15,946 bases of DNA from an uncultured Collinsella sp. (GTDB lineage Bacteria > Actinomycetota > Coriobacteriia > Coriobacteriales > Coriobacteriaceae): NCBI GenBank assembly GCA_900551815.1, contig URXE01000053.1, positions 1 through 15,946 of the forward strand, in the 5' to 3' direction. This document shows positions 7,621 through 15,092 of this stretch, piece after piece (position 1 is the first letter of the stretch; each line of letters begins with the position of its first letter). The notes below the pieces were generated by a model. The model had not been told where the DNA came from. It saw nothing but the letters and a program-made list of their open reading frames with translations, and did no database searches. A program made the translations under genes and the position numbers.

Positions 7621-8370
7621 TTACCCGTCCAGGACGATGCCGCCGTCGCAGTCGCCGATCTCGCCGTTCACGAAGCTGGCGAGGTCGGAAGCGAAGAACA
7701 GCACCATCTGCGCAGGCTCGCTGGCCTGGGCGGCGCGGCCCAGAGGAATACCGTTGATGATACGCTGAGAGTTCTCGTCAGAGAGAATCGAGGTCATATC
7801 GGTCAACGTAAGCGACGGGCACACGGCGTTGCAGCGGACGCCAAACTTGCCGCCTTCCTTGGCGACTGCCTTGGTCAGGCCGTTGACACCGGCCTTAGAG
7901 CTCGCGTAGGCCGCGGTGCCGAGCAGGCCGCCACCGATCTTGCCAGCGACAGAGCTCACGTTGACGATAGTGCCGGCATGGGCCGCCTTAAAGTGCGGGT
8001 ACACGGCGTTCATCATAGTGAAGGTACCGTTGAGGTTGATGTCGATGGTGCGACGCCACTCGGTGTCATCGATCTCGTCGAACTTCTTGGTGCTGATGAC
8101 GCCAGCGCAGTTGATCAGGATGTTGGTTTGCGGCAGGTCCGTAAAAATCTGCTCGACGGTCTCGCGCGCCTTGGGCGCATCGGCGACATCGAGCTGATAG
8201 AACTTGTTGCCCTCGCCAAGCTCGGCCACAGCGGCCTCGCCCTTAGCAGCGTTCCTTGCGATGAGCGCGACATGTCCGCCGCCCGCGACGATGCCCTTGG
8301 CGATCTCGAGGCCAATGCCCTGAGTGCCGCCCGTGACAATCGCGGTCTTGCCCGTGAAGTCAAATGCCAT
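7621..8370 (-). CDS. Short-chain dehydrogenase/reductase, probably sugar-acid specific (KduD-like)
   Basis: Cytoplasmic NAD(P)-dependent oxidoreductase of 249 residues, classical SDR length. Cofactor motif TGGTQGIG (13-20), NCAG (87-90), catalytic Ser (SS 139-140), Tyr155 and Lys159 in YASSK. The C-terminal ASDLASFVNGEIGDCDGG is the usual tail of 3-oxoacyl-reductase-like and gluconate/deoxygluconate dehydrogenases. Next to a KDG permease, a role in keto-deoxy sugar-acid interconversion (KduD or gluconate 5-dehydrogenase type) is the likeliest, but motifs alone cannot exclude a fatty-acid or other substrate. The ATG at 8370 has a GGGGG/GGAG-rich ribosome site. It is transcribed divergently from the marR operon, and a -10-like TATAAT lies upstream. 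Confidence 0.85.
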   Translation of the reverse strand: MAFDFTGKTAIVTGGTQGIGLEIAKGIVAGGGHVALIARNAAKGEAAVAELGEGNKFYQLDVADAPKARETVEQIFTDLPQTNILINCAGVISTKKFDEIDDTEWRRTIDINLNGTFTMMNAVYPHFKAAHAGTIVNVSSVAGKIGGGLLGTAAYASSKAGVNGLTKAVAKEGGKFGVRCNAVCPSLTLTDMTSILSDENSQRIINGIPLGRAAQASEPAQMVLFFASDLASFVNGEIGDCDGGIVLDG

Positions 8371-8430
8371 GACTCCAACCCCCTTGATTCAGGTGTCTCC
8401 TTGCGGGAAGTTGGAGCATCGCACGTGGCG

Positions 8431-8436
8431 ATTATA
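8431..8436 (-). promoter_or_regulatory. -10 element for the dehydrogenase gene
   Basis: The minus strand reads TATAAT here, about 61 bp before the dehydrogenase start. No good -35 is at 16-18 bp; TTGTCA (8464-8459) is 22 bp away. Confidence 0.35.
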
Positions 8437-8483
8437 TGAGTCCCAGTCGTCATGGTGGTGACAACCCCTCGCCTAACCGTTTG

Positions 8484-8489
8484 TATAAT
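8484..8489 (+). promoter_or_regulatory. -10 element for the marR-ABC operon
   Basis: A perfect TATAAT, preceded by TTG, about 170 bp before the marR start. The best -35, GTGACA (8458-8463), is 20 bp away, so the promoter may need an activator or be weak. A leader of about 165 bases would follow, including the start-codon hairpin at 8621-8667. Confidence 0.4.
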
Positions 8490-8527
8490 AGTTTTTTGAA
8501 ACGCTTCAGCAATTGAATGATTTTAAG

Positions 8528-8546
8528 TCTTAATACACTCTTAATA
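8528..8546 (+). repeat. Two TCTTAATA direct repeats one helical turn apart
   Basis: TCTTAATA occurs at 8528-8535 and 8539-8546, an 11-bp period, in the AT-rich region between the -10 element and marR. Such spacing suits tandem binding of one regulator on one face of the helix, but the region is AT-rich, so chance is possible. Confidence 0.3.
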
Positions 8547-8620
8547 TTGCCTAGCGGCCAAGTAGATTTTTGGGACATGCCTAGAAATCCACCGAATGGG
8601 ATGGCTGAGCGGGGGTATCA

Positions 8621-8667
8621 TCTTTCACCGAAAATAGTTTCTAGTGTTAGGGGTTTTCGGTGGAAGA
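8621..8667 (+). promoter_or_regulatory. 14-bp inverted repeat over the marR start codon
   Basis: TCTTTCACCGAAAA (8621-8634) and TTTTCGGTGGAAGA (8654-8667) are inverted repeats whose only mismatch is a U-G pair in the transcript. The right arm contains the GTG start codon (8660-8662) and the 19-base loop holds the purine-rich AGGGG ribosome site. It may act as a MarR operator, an RNA hairpin limiting translation, or both. A partial extra copy, CCACCGAA, lies at 8589-8596. Confidence 0.6.
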
Positions 8668-9109
8668 TACTGATTTCCGTGAACTTGGACGTCAGCTCTT
8701 AACTGAGTTTGGCAGCATGCATCAGCGCATTTCGCGCTTTGCGGACAAAGCTCTCGGTGGCGAGATGGCTGTAATGCGCGCCCTCATGCGCGCCGGCGGC
8801 TCGCTCACGCCGAGCGAACTCGCTGATCGCGCCTGGGTCTCGAGCGCCCGCATCGCCAATATTCTGCGCGCCCTCGAGGCCAAGGGCTGGGTCGAGCGCG
8901 AGCACTCAAAGACTGACCGTCGTCGCGTACACGTCATAGTGACCGACAAGGGATTCCAGGATCTCGAAATCAAACGTCGGGAATTCGAGGCCCGCACCGC
9001 GGCTTTCCTCGAGCAGCTCGGCGAAACAGATACCCAAGAGATGGTGCGCCTTCTTAGGCGTGCCAACGAAATTATCGACCGCAATCAAGAAAGGAGAGAT
9101 GCCGAGTGA
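8660..9109 (+). CDS. MarR-family transcriptional regulator
   Basis: Winged helix-turn-helix regulator of 149 residues, typical MarR length. The HTH is at about 49-80 (LTPSELADRAWVSSARIANI) and the wing at 82-98, with the diagnostic DRR in SKTDRRRVHVIVTDKG. The flanking helices form the dimer interface. GTG 8660 is taken as the start; AGGGG is about 7-8 bases upstream. The gene overlaps the first ABC gene by four bases (GTGA), so the three genes form one operon. MarR proteins next to exporters usually repress the operon and release DNA on binding a toxic ligand; autoregulation is suggested by the inverted repeat at its start codon. Confidence 0.9.
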   Translation: MEDTDFRELGRQLLTEFGSMHQRISRFADKALGGEMAVMRALMRAGGSLTPSELADRAWVSSARIANILRALEAKGWVEREHSKTDRRRVHVIVTDKGFQDLEIKRREFEARTAAFLEQLGETDTQEMVRLLRRANEIIDRNQERRDAE

Positions 9110-11472
9110 GGATTCTCAAGCTCTTTAAAAAGCATATCCTGGCACTGTTCGCAGCTATCGTACTTATCGTAATCAGCTGCAACGCCGATCTGGCACTGCC
9201 TACCTATATGAGCGACATCGTCGACGTGGGCGTGCAGCAAGGCGGCATTGCCTCGCCCGTGCCCGACACCATTCGCGCCGAATCGCTCGACGACCTCGAA
9301 CTCTTTATGAGCGCCAAGGACGCCAAAGCTGTGGAGGCCGTGTTTAGCAAGGCTGACAAAAACGGCATTCGAACGTACAAGGGCACCGAGGACGAGCGCG
9401 CCGACGGCGGCAAGTTTGCCGACATTATGAGCCTGCCCGAGACAGTCGTCCTTTCGTTCAACCAGGGCATCGACGCCAACTCCATGGGCGACATGATGGG
9501 CTCGTCCAGCGAGAATGACGACAACGCTGCCCAGGCCATGCCAACCCCCGAGCAAATGGCAGCGATGACGCCCGAGCAGCTCGCCGAGATGCAGCAGAAG
9601 GCCGCAGCGGCGCAGAACATGCAAAAGCAGATCGACGCCGACGGCGGCAAGATCACCATGAAGAGCCTGCGCCTGGGTGTCGAGGGCGGTCTGGTAGACC
9701 AAAGCAAGCTCGTCGAGGGCGCCAACCAAATGGCGGACAAAATGGGCTCCATGTCGGGCTCCATCGTCACCCAGCGCGCCGTGAGCTATGTACAGGACGA
9801 GTACAAGGCGCAGGGCATCGACCCCGCCGACGTGCAGAACGCCTACCTGAGCCGCATGGCGACCACGATGTTTGGACTGTGCCTCGTGTCGCTCGTCGCC
9901 ACCATCCTGACCGGTGCCGTGGCTTCGCGCACCGCCTGCTCCATCGCCCGCGACCTGCGCCGCGAGACCTTCAACAAGGTTATGCACTTCTCGCCGGCCG
10001 AGGTGGGCAAGTTTAGCCAGGCCTCGCTCATCACCCGCTGCACCAACGACATTCAGCAGATCCAGATGGCCGCAACTCTGTTTATCCGCATGTGTCTGAT
10101 GGCCCCCGTCATGGGCATCGTCGCCGTCATGCGCGTCCTGGCCAACCATACCGGCCTGGAGTGGACCATCGCCGTTGCCATCATCGCGGTCTCGGCCGTC
10201 GTCGGCGTGCTTATGGGCCTCACCATGCCCAAGTTCAAAAAGATGCAAAGCTTTGTTGACCGCGTGAACCTTACCGCCCGCGAGCTGCTCGACGGCCTTA
10301 TGCCCATCCGCTCGTTCAACCGCGAGGAACATGAGCTCGAACGTTTTGACAAGGCGTCGCTCGACCTGATGACCACGCAGCTCTACACCAACCGAGCCAT
10401 GAGCTTTATGATGCCGCTCATGATGCTCGTCATGAACTGCATCACCGTGCTTATCGTCTGGTTTGGCGCGCAGGGCGTGTCCGACGGCGTGATGCAGGTC
10501 GGCAACATGATGGCGTTTATCTCCTACACCATGCAGATCGTTATGGCGTTTATGATCCTCACCATGGTTTCGGTCATCCTGCCCCGTGCCGAGGTCGCAG
10601 CCGAGCGCGTGGAAGAGGTCATCACCTGCCCCACCAGCATCAACGACCCTGCCTCGCCCAAACTGCCTGCCGCCAGCACGCCGCGCGGTGAGCTCACCTT
10701 CCGCGACGTGAGCTTCCAGTATCCCGATGCCCGCGCCGACGTCATCAGCGGCGTGAACTTCACCACGCACGCCGGTCAGATGCTCGGCATCATTGGCTCC
10801 ACGGGCTCGGGCAAGTCCACGCTTGTGCAGCTCATCCCGCGCCTGTACGACGTCACGGGCGGCAGCATTTCGCTCGACGGCATCGACGTGCGCGACATGA
10901 CCCTTTCCGAGCTGCGCCGCCGCATCGGTTATATTCCGCAGCAGGGTCGTCTGTTCTCGGGTACCGTCGAGAGCAACCTCAAGTTTGCCGGCGACATGGT
11001 GAGTGACGAGGATATGCGCCAGGCAGCACGCGTCGCCCAGGCGGAGGACTTTATCGCCGAGCGCGAGGACGGGTACGACTCCCCTATAAGCCAGGGCGGC
11101 TCCAATGTTTCGGGTGGTCAGCGCCAGCGTCTGGCCATCGCCCGCGCGTTGGCCAAAAAGCCCGAGGTCGTGGTGTTCGATGACTCGTTTAGTGCCCTCG
11201 ACTACAAGACCGACGCGCGCCTACGCGAGGAGCTGGCCAAAAACGTTACCGACGCCGCGCTCGTGGTCGTAGCCCAGCGCATCGCGACCATCATGCACGC
11301 CGACCAGATCATCGTGCTCGACGACGGCCACGTAGTGGGCACCGGCACGCATGAGAAGCTGCTGCGCAGCTGCCCGGCGTACCTGGAGATCGCACAGTCG
11401 CAGCTTTCCGCCGAGGAGCTGGGGCTTACCCAAGAAGAAATTGCAGCCGTCATGGAAGGAGGCGAGCGCTAA
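9106..11472 (+). CDS. ABC exporter half-transporter with degenerate ATPase site and large extracellular insert
   Basis: Membrane half-transporter of 788 residues, about 200 longer than usual. The first membrane helix is at 10-30, followed by a ~220-residue hydrophilic insert (about 35-250) rich in Ala, Met, Gln and Asp, then the remaining helices to ~495. ATPase domain: Walker A GSTGSGKST (564-572), Q-loop YIPQQGRLF, signature VSGGQ (668-672), Walker B VVVFDD, with Asp693 in place of the catalytic Glu, and Gln724 in place of the switch His. These are the substitutions of the non-catalytic half in heterodimeric exporters such as TM287 and BmrC. The GTG start overlaps the marR stop and has AAGGAG upstream. 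Its partner is the next gene. Substrate unknown; drug or peptide efflux is likely. Confidence 0.92.
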   Translation: MRILKLFKKHILALFAAIVLIVISCNADLALPTYMSDIVDVGVQQGGIASPVPDTIRAESLDDLELFMSAKDAKAVEAVFSKADKNGIRTYKGTEDERADGGKFADIMSLPETVVLSFNQGIDANSMGDMMGSSSENDDNAAQAMPTPEQMAAMTPEQLAEMQQKAAAAQNMQKQIDADGGKITMKSLRLGVEGGLVDQSKLVEGANQMADKMGSMSGSIVTQRAVSYVQDEYKAQGIDPADVQNAYLSRMATTMFGLCLVSLVATILTGAVASRTACSIARDLRRETFNKVMHFSPAEVGKFSQASLITRCTNDIQQIQMAATLFIRMCLMAPVMGIVAVMRVLANHTGLEWTIAVAIIAVSAVVGVLMGLTMPKFKKMQSFVDRVNLTARELLDGLMPIRSFNREEHELERFDKASLDLMTTQLYTNRAMSFMMPLMMLVMNCITVLIVWFGAQGVSDGVMQVGNMMAFISYTMQIVMAFMILTMVSVILPRAEVAAERVEEVITCPTSINDPASPKLPAASTPRGELTFRDVSFQYPDARADVISGVNFTTHAGQMLGIIGSTGSGKSTLVQLIPRLYDVTGGSISLDGIDVRDMTLSELRRRIGYIPQQGRLFSGTVESNLKFAGDMVSDEDMRQAARVAQAEDFIAEREDGYDSPISQGGSNVSGGQRQRLAIARALAKKPEVVVFDDSFSALDYKTDARLREELAKNVTDAALVVVAQRIATIMHADQIIVLDDGHVVGTGTHEKLLRSCPAYLEIAQSQLSAEELGLTQEEIAAVMEGGER

Positions 11473-13328
11473 TGGCAGACGAGACCAAGACTCAGATTCC
11501 CAAGCCCACCCGCCAGCGCGGTCCCATGGGCCGCATGGGCGGCATGCGTCGCGGCGAAAAGGCCAAGGACTTTAAGGGCACCATGAGGCAGCTGCTCGGC
11601 TATATCGGCCAGCACAAGATTGCCGTGTTTGCCGCCGTCGCCTTTGCCGTGTGCTCGGTCATCTTTAACATTGTGGGACCCAAGGTGCTCGGCCAGGTTA
11701 CGACCAAGCTGTTCGAAGGCCTGGTCGCCAAGGTCAACGGCACCGGCGACGTTGACTTTGACTGGATCGCCAAGACGCTCGGCTTTTTGCTCTGCCTGTA
11801 TCTGGCGAGCTCTGTCTGCAGCCTGGTCCAGGGCTGGCTCATGACCGGCGTCACGCAAAAGATCTGCTACCGCATGCGCAAGGAAATCGCCGCCAAGATT
11901 GCCGTCGTGCCGATGAGTTACTTCAACGGCCACAGCAAGGGAGACGTACTCAGCCGCATCACCAACGACGTCGATACGCTGGGTCAGTCGCTCAACCAGA
12001 GCGTGACGCAGCTCATCACGTCGGTGACGCAGATTATCGGCGTGCTCGTCATGATGCTTTCGATCAGCCTGCCGCTTACCGGCGTCACCGTGCTCACGCT
12101 GCCGGCCGCCGCGATTATCTTGACCGTAATGATTCACTTCTCGCAGCCGTACTTCCGCGAGCAGCAGCAGGTTCTGGGCGCCGTCAACGGCATTATCGAG
12201 GAGGACTTTGCCGGCCAGAACGTCATTCAGGTGTTCGACCGCGCCGAGGCCTCGATCGAAGAGTTCGACCGTCAAAACGACCGCCTCTTTATTAGTGGCT
12301 GGCGCTCGCAGTTCCTGTCGGGCCTGATGATGCCGCTTATGAGCCTGGTGGGTAACATGGGCTACGTGGGCGTTGTCGTGGTGGGCGCACAGCTCGCACT
12401 GACCGGCAACGCCACGCCCGGCGACATCCAGAGCTTTATCCAGTACGTTCGCAACTTTACGCAGCCCGTGCAGCAACTGGGCAACGTGAGCAACACGATG
12501 CAGTCGATGGCAGCCGCCACCGAGCGCGTCTTTGAGTTCCTGGCCGCGCCCGAGGAGGAGCAGAAAGCCGACGCGCAGATTCCCGAAAAGCGCCCCGGCC
12601 ATGTGGAGTTTGATCACGTCAAGTTTGGCTATACGCCCGACAAGACCATCATCCACGACTTTAGCTGCGAGGCGCAGCCCGGCCAGACCATCGCCATCGT
12701 CGGTCCTACCGGCGCCGGCAAGACCACGCTCATTAAGCTGCTGCAGCGCTTCTACGATGTGGACGGCGGTTCGCTGCGCGTCGAGGGTGTCGACGTGCGC
12801 GACTGGGACCGCGCGGCACTGCGCGGCGAGTTTGCCATGGTGTTGCAGGATACGTGGCTGTTCAACGGCACCATTCGCGAGAACATTCGCTACGGACGTC
12901 CCGATGCGAGCGATGCCGAGGTCGAAGCCGCTGCACGCGCCGCACGCTGCGACCACTTTATCCATACGCTCGCCGGCGGTTACGACTTTATGATCAACGA
13001 AGAGGGCACCAACCTCTCGCAGGGTCAGCGCCAGCTCGTGACCATCGCCCGCGCCATTCTGGCCGACCGTCCGGCGCTGATTTTGGACGAGGCGACTTCC
13101 AACGTCGACACCCGTACCGAGGAGCTTATTCAGCGCGCCATGGATGCGCTGATGCAGGGCCGTACCAGCTTTGTCATCGCGCACCGCCTGTCCACGATCC
13201 GAAACGCCGACGTGATTCTGGTAATCCGCGACGGTGACATCGTCGAGAAGGGCACGCACGACGAGCTGCTCGCCCTGGGCGGCTTCTACGCCGATCTGTA
13301 CAATTCGCAGTTCGACGAAGCGGCGTAA
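11472..13328 (+). CDS. ABC exporter half-transporter with canonical ATPase site
   Basis: Partner half-transporter of 618 residues. An N-terminal cytoplasmic stretch rich in Arg, Gly and Met (12-35) precedes six membrane helices (about 45-345). ATPase domain: Walker A GPTGAGKTT (411-419), Q-loop VLQDTWLF, signature LSQGQ (515-519, second Gly changed), Walker B LILDE with catalytic Glu540, and switch His571 in IAHRLSTI. A canonical Glu/His half with an LSQGQ signature is what TM288-type subunits show, so with the preceding protein it makes one working and one degenerate ATP site. It overlaps the previous gene by one base (TAATG), with GGAGG upstream, and is followed by a strong terminator. Confidence 0.93.
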   Translation: MADETKTQIPKPTRQRGPMGRMGGMRRGEKAKDFKGTMRQLLGYIGQHKIAVFAAVAFAVCSVIFNIVGPKVLGQVTTKLFEGLVAKVNGTGDVDFDWIAKTLGFLLCLYLASSVCSLVQGWLMTGVTQKICYRMRKEIAAKIAVVPMSYFNGHSKGDVLSRITNDVDTLGQSLNQSVTQLITSVTQIIGVLVMMLSISLPLTGVTVLTLPAAAIILTVMIHFSQPYFREQQQVLGAVNGIIEEDFAGQNVIQVFDRAEASIEEFDRQNDRLFISGWRSQFLSGLMMPLMSLVGNMGYVGVVVVGAQLALTGNATPGDIQSFIQYVRNFTQPVQQLGNVSNTMQSMAAATERVFEFLAAPEEEQKADAQIPEKRPGHVEFDHVKFGYTPDKTIIHDFSCEAQPGQTIAIVGPTGAGKTTLIKLLQRFYDVDGGSLRVEGVDVRDWDRAALRGEFAMVLQDTWLFNGTIRENIRYGRPDASDAEVEAAARAARCDHFIHTLAGGYDFMINEEGTNLSQGQRQLVTIARAILADRPALILDEATSNVDTRTEELIQRAMDALMQGRTSFVIAHRLSTIRNADVILVIRDGDIVEKGTHDELLALGGFYADLYNSQFDEAA

Positions 13329-13359
13329 ATTCGACCGCAGGGAATGGATAGTTCCCGAG

Positions 13360-13396
13360 AGCGGGGGCGCAGGACAACCTGCGCTCCCGCTTTTTT
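13360..13396 (+). terminator. Intrinsic terminator of the marR-ABC operon
   Basis: AGCGGGGGCGCAGG (13360-13373) pairs with CCTGCGCTCCCGCT (13378-13391) with one G-U pair and a 4-base loop, and runs into TTTTTT (13391-13396). It lies 31 bp after the second ABC gene. Confidence 0.92.
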
Positions 13397-13826
13397 GCTC
13401 TGCGGCCCTCGAACCACCTCCCCTGGGACCTAATTGGCAGCCCCTTCGAGGCCCCGTGGGCAAAAAAGGGCAAATATGAGTACTGTTACCTTTTTAGTAA
13501 CAGCCAAAACAGCCCCAAATACCGTTTTCACGGCTTACACGCGTCCCTAAATTGATCAAACAGCCCTATAGCGGACTTATATGTGTTTGCGTTAATGAAC
13601 ATATTTTGCTGTTATGTCTATTATTTTGCGAAGGCAATATGATACTAGGTTAGCAACCGTACTCATATTTGGCATTTTTTGCCCACAGGGTGTTTCCTGG
13701 GGAAGCAACAACAGCCTTAGGCTCCCGCGCGACGCCACTCCCTCCCGGCATTCACCGACGTTTCCCCAGATAAAACCTGCCAAAATAAACCTGTCCCTTT
13801 TTGGCAGGTTTCGGGGTGACAAGGGC
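13397..13826. other. 430-bp region without a convincing gene
   Basis: This AT-richer stretch separates the exporter operon from the DAHP synthase gene. I see CTGTTAC (13483-13489)/GTAACAG (13497-13503), a 7-bp stem with a T-rich loop; AAACAGCCC twice, 51 bp apart (13507 and 13558); TATTTTGC twice, 20 bp apart (13602 and 13622); and the 13-bp inverted repeat at 13773-13811. The open frames here have no ribosome site or recognisable protein. There is no T-box motif. Confidence 0.5.
13773..13811. repeat. Perfect 13-bp inverted repeat before the DAHP synthase promoter
   Basis: AAACCTGCCAAAA (13773-13785) and TTTTGGCAGGTTT (13799-13811) are exact inverted repeats around a 13-base spacer, which itself repeats AAACCTG. 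It lies 15 bp upstream of the -35. It could be an operator, an activator site, or a terminator for minus-strand readthrough, where the stem is followed by TTTTA. Confidence 0.55.
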
Positions 13827-13855
13827 TTGCACTTTAGCGTGCGACAGCGGATAAT
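13827..13855 (+). promoter_or_regulatory. Promoter of the DAHP synthase gene
   Basis: TTGCAC (-35, 13827-13832) and GATAAT (-10, 13850-13855) are separated by exactly 17 bp. The start site near 13862 gives a leader of about 46 bases, too short for a large riboswitch. Confidence 0.65.
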
Positions 13856-13907
13856 GCCGTGCATTCGACAATTCACGCTTTGACTTATTTGATTGAGGAG
13901 GCCCCGC

Positions 13908-14939
13908 ATGGCCATGGATTTCAAACGCAGGCTGCCGATCCCCATGGAGATCCGCGAGGAAATGCCGCTTTCCGCCGAGCTTACCGCCAAAAAGCAGGCA
14001 TTCGACGCCGAGGTCGCCAAGGTCTTTACCGGCGAGGACGCGCGCAAGGTGCTCATCATCGGCCCGTGCTCTGCCGACCGCGAGGATTCAGTGCTTGAGT
14101 ACATGAACCGACTAGCCAAGACCGCCGAGGAGGTCAAGGACAAGCTCATCATCATTCCGCGCGTCTACACCAATAAGCCGCGCACCAAGGGCACCGGCTA
14201 CAAGGGTCTTCTGCACAACCCCAACCCCGAGGCTCCCGACGACCTGCTCGAGGGCGTCAAGGCCATCCGCCATATGCACCTGCGCGTCATCGAGGAGACC
14301 GGCTTCTTTACCGCCGATGAGATGCTCTACCCGTCCAACTACCAATACCTCGTCGACCTGCTGAGCTATGTTGCCGTGGGCGCACGCTCGGTCGAGAACC
14401 AGGAGCATCGCCTGGTGTCGAGCGGCATTTCGGTACCCGTCGGCATGAAGAATCCCACTGCCGGCTCTACCACCGTTATGCTCAACTCCATTTACGCCGC
14501 GCAGGCGCACCAGAGCTTCATCTTCCGCAACTGGGAGGTCGAGTGCGACGGCAACCCGATCGCACACGCCGTTATGCGTGGCTACATCGGTCTCGATGGG
14601 CGCACCTACCCCAACTACCACTACGAACACCTGGAACGCCTGGCCGAACGCTATACCGAGCATGCCGGCTATGCCAATCCGGCAGCGGTCATCGACTGCA
14701 ACCACGACAACTCGGGCAAGCGTCCGCTGGAGCAGTATCGCATTTGCAAGGAGGTGCTCGACAGCTGCCGCCGCAACGAGTCCATCTCCAAGCTGGTCAA
14801 GGGCTTTATGATCGAGTCCTACCTGGAGGACGGCAACCAGCCGGTCGACGGCGGTGTCTTTGGCAAGTCGATCACCGACCCGTGCCTGGGCTGGGAAAAG
14901 ACCGACTACCTCATCCACGAGATCGCAGAGCGGGTGTAG
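13908..14939 (+). CDS. aroF: 3-deoxy-7-phosphoheptulonate (DAHP) synthase, class I AroF/G/H type
   Basis: First enzyme of the shikimate pathway: phosphoenolpyruvate plus erythrose 4-phosphate gives DAHP, feeding aromatic amino acids; cytoplasmic. The 343 residues match the class I alpha family in length and motifs: IIGPCSADREDSVLEY (50-65), PRVYTNKPRTKGTGYKGL, GARSVENQEHR (158-168), GMKNPTAGST (179-188), DCNHDNSGK (263-271), MIESYLEDGNQ (301-311) and TDPCLGW (323-329). By alignment to AroG the metal ligands are Cys54, His266, Glu303 and Asp324. ATG 13908 has GAGGAGG six bases upstream; upstream TTG codons are not needed. It stands alone with its own promoter. Which aromatic amino acid inhibits it cannot be read from the sequence, so the letter of the symbol is nominal. 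Confidence 0.95.
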   Translation: MAMDFKRRLPIPMEIREEMPLSAELTAKKQAFDAEVAKVFTGEDARKVLIIGPCSADREDSVLEYMNRLAKTAEEVKDKLIIIPRVYTNKPRTKGTGYKGLLHNPNPEAPDDLLEGVKAIRHMHLRVIEETGFFTADEMLYPSNYQYLVDLLSYVAVGARSVENQEHRLVSSGISVPVGMKNPTAGSTTVMLNSIYAAQAHQSFIFRNWEVECDGNPIAHAVMRGYIGLDGRTYPNYHYEHLERLAERYTEHAGYANPAAVIDCNHDNSGKRPLEQYRICKEVLDSCRRNESISKLVKGFMIESYLEDGNQPVDGGVFGKSITDPCLGWEKTDYLIHEIAERV

Positions 14940-14968
14940 GTTACGGCGTTTTACCAAACGCCGTAACC
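14939..14968 (+). terminator. Hairpin after the DAHP synthase gene
   Basis: GGTTACGGCGTTT (14939-14951) pairs perfectly with AAACGCCGTAACC (14956-14968) around TACC, starting at the last base of the stop codon. No U-run follows, so it is a probable 3' end or stabilising hairpin, not a textbook terminator. Confidence 0.6.
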
Positions 14969-14980
14969 GGCCGACGCTGC

Positions 14981-15078
14981 AAACGCCCCTAAGCGGCAAT
15001 CTGACGTTCAATCGTCGGTCGCGTACCGAAGTACGCTTCCCTCCTCTTTCACGTCACCTTGCTCGCTTAGGGGCGTTT
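14981..15078 (-). repeat. 98-bp composite palindrome between convergent genes
   Basis: AAACGCCCCTAAGCG (14981-14995) pairs exactly with CGCTTAGGGGCGTTT (15064-15078). Inside, GCAA/TTGC, TGACGT (15002-15007)/ACGTCA (15051-15056) and the apical stem GCGTAC (15021-15026)/GTACGC (15031-15036) continue the fold. On minus-strand RNA the apical loop is C(UUCG)G, an unusually stable tetraloop; on plus it is CGAA. It lies 14 bp after the kinase-like gene and so may mark the 3' end of that transcript. Confidence 0.7.
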
Positions 15079-15092
15079 TCGCTGACTTATGC

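Noticed and set aside
9085..10770. Minus-strand open frame of 561 codons opposite the first ABC gene
   Set aside because: It is a His/Ala/Gly/Asp-rich shadow of the ABC frame without a domain or operon context.
11469..13463. Minus-strand open frame of 664 codons opposite the second ABC gene
   Set aside because: It is also an antisense shadow; it runs through the strong terminator and has low-complexity composition.
13614..13883. Plus-strand open frame of 89 codons before the DAHP synthase gene
   Set aside because: No ribosome site, no recognisable protein, and it overlaps the inverted repeat and the promoter elements. I also checked for a leader peptide with runs of Phe, Tyr or Trp and saw none.
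13397..13907. T-box or amino-acid riboswitch in front of the DAHP synthase gene
   Set aside because: No AGGGTGGNACCGCG-like T-box sequence is present, and the predicted leader after the promoter is only ~46 bases.
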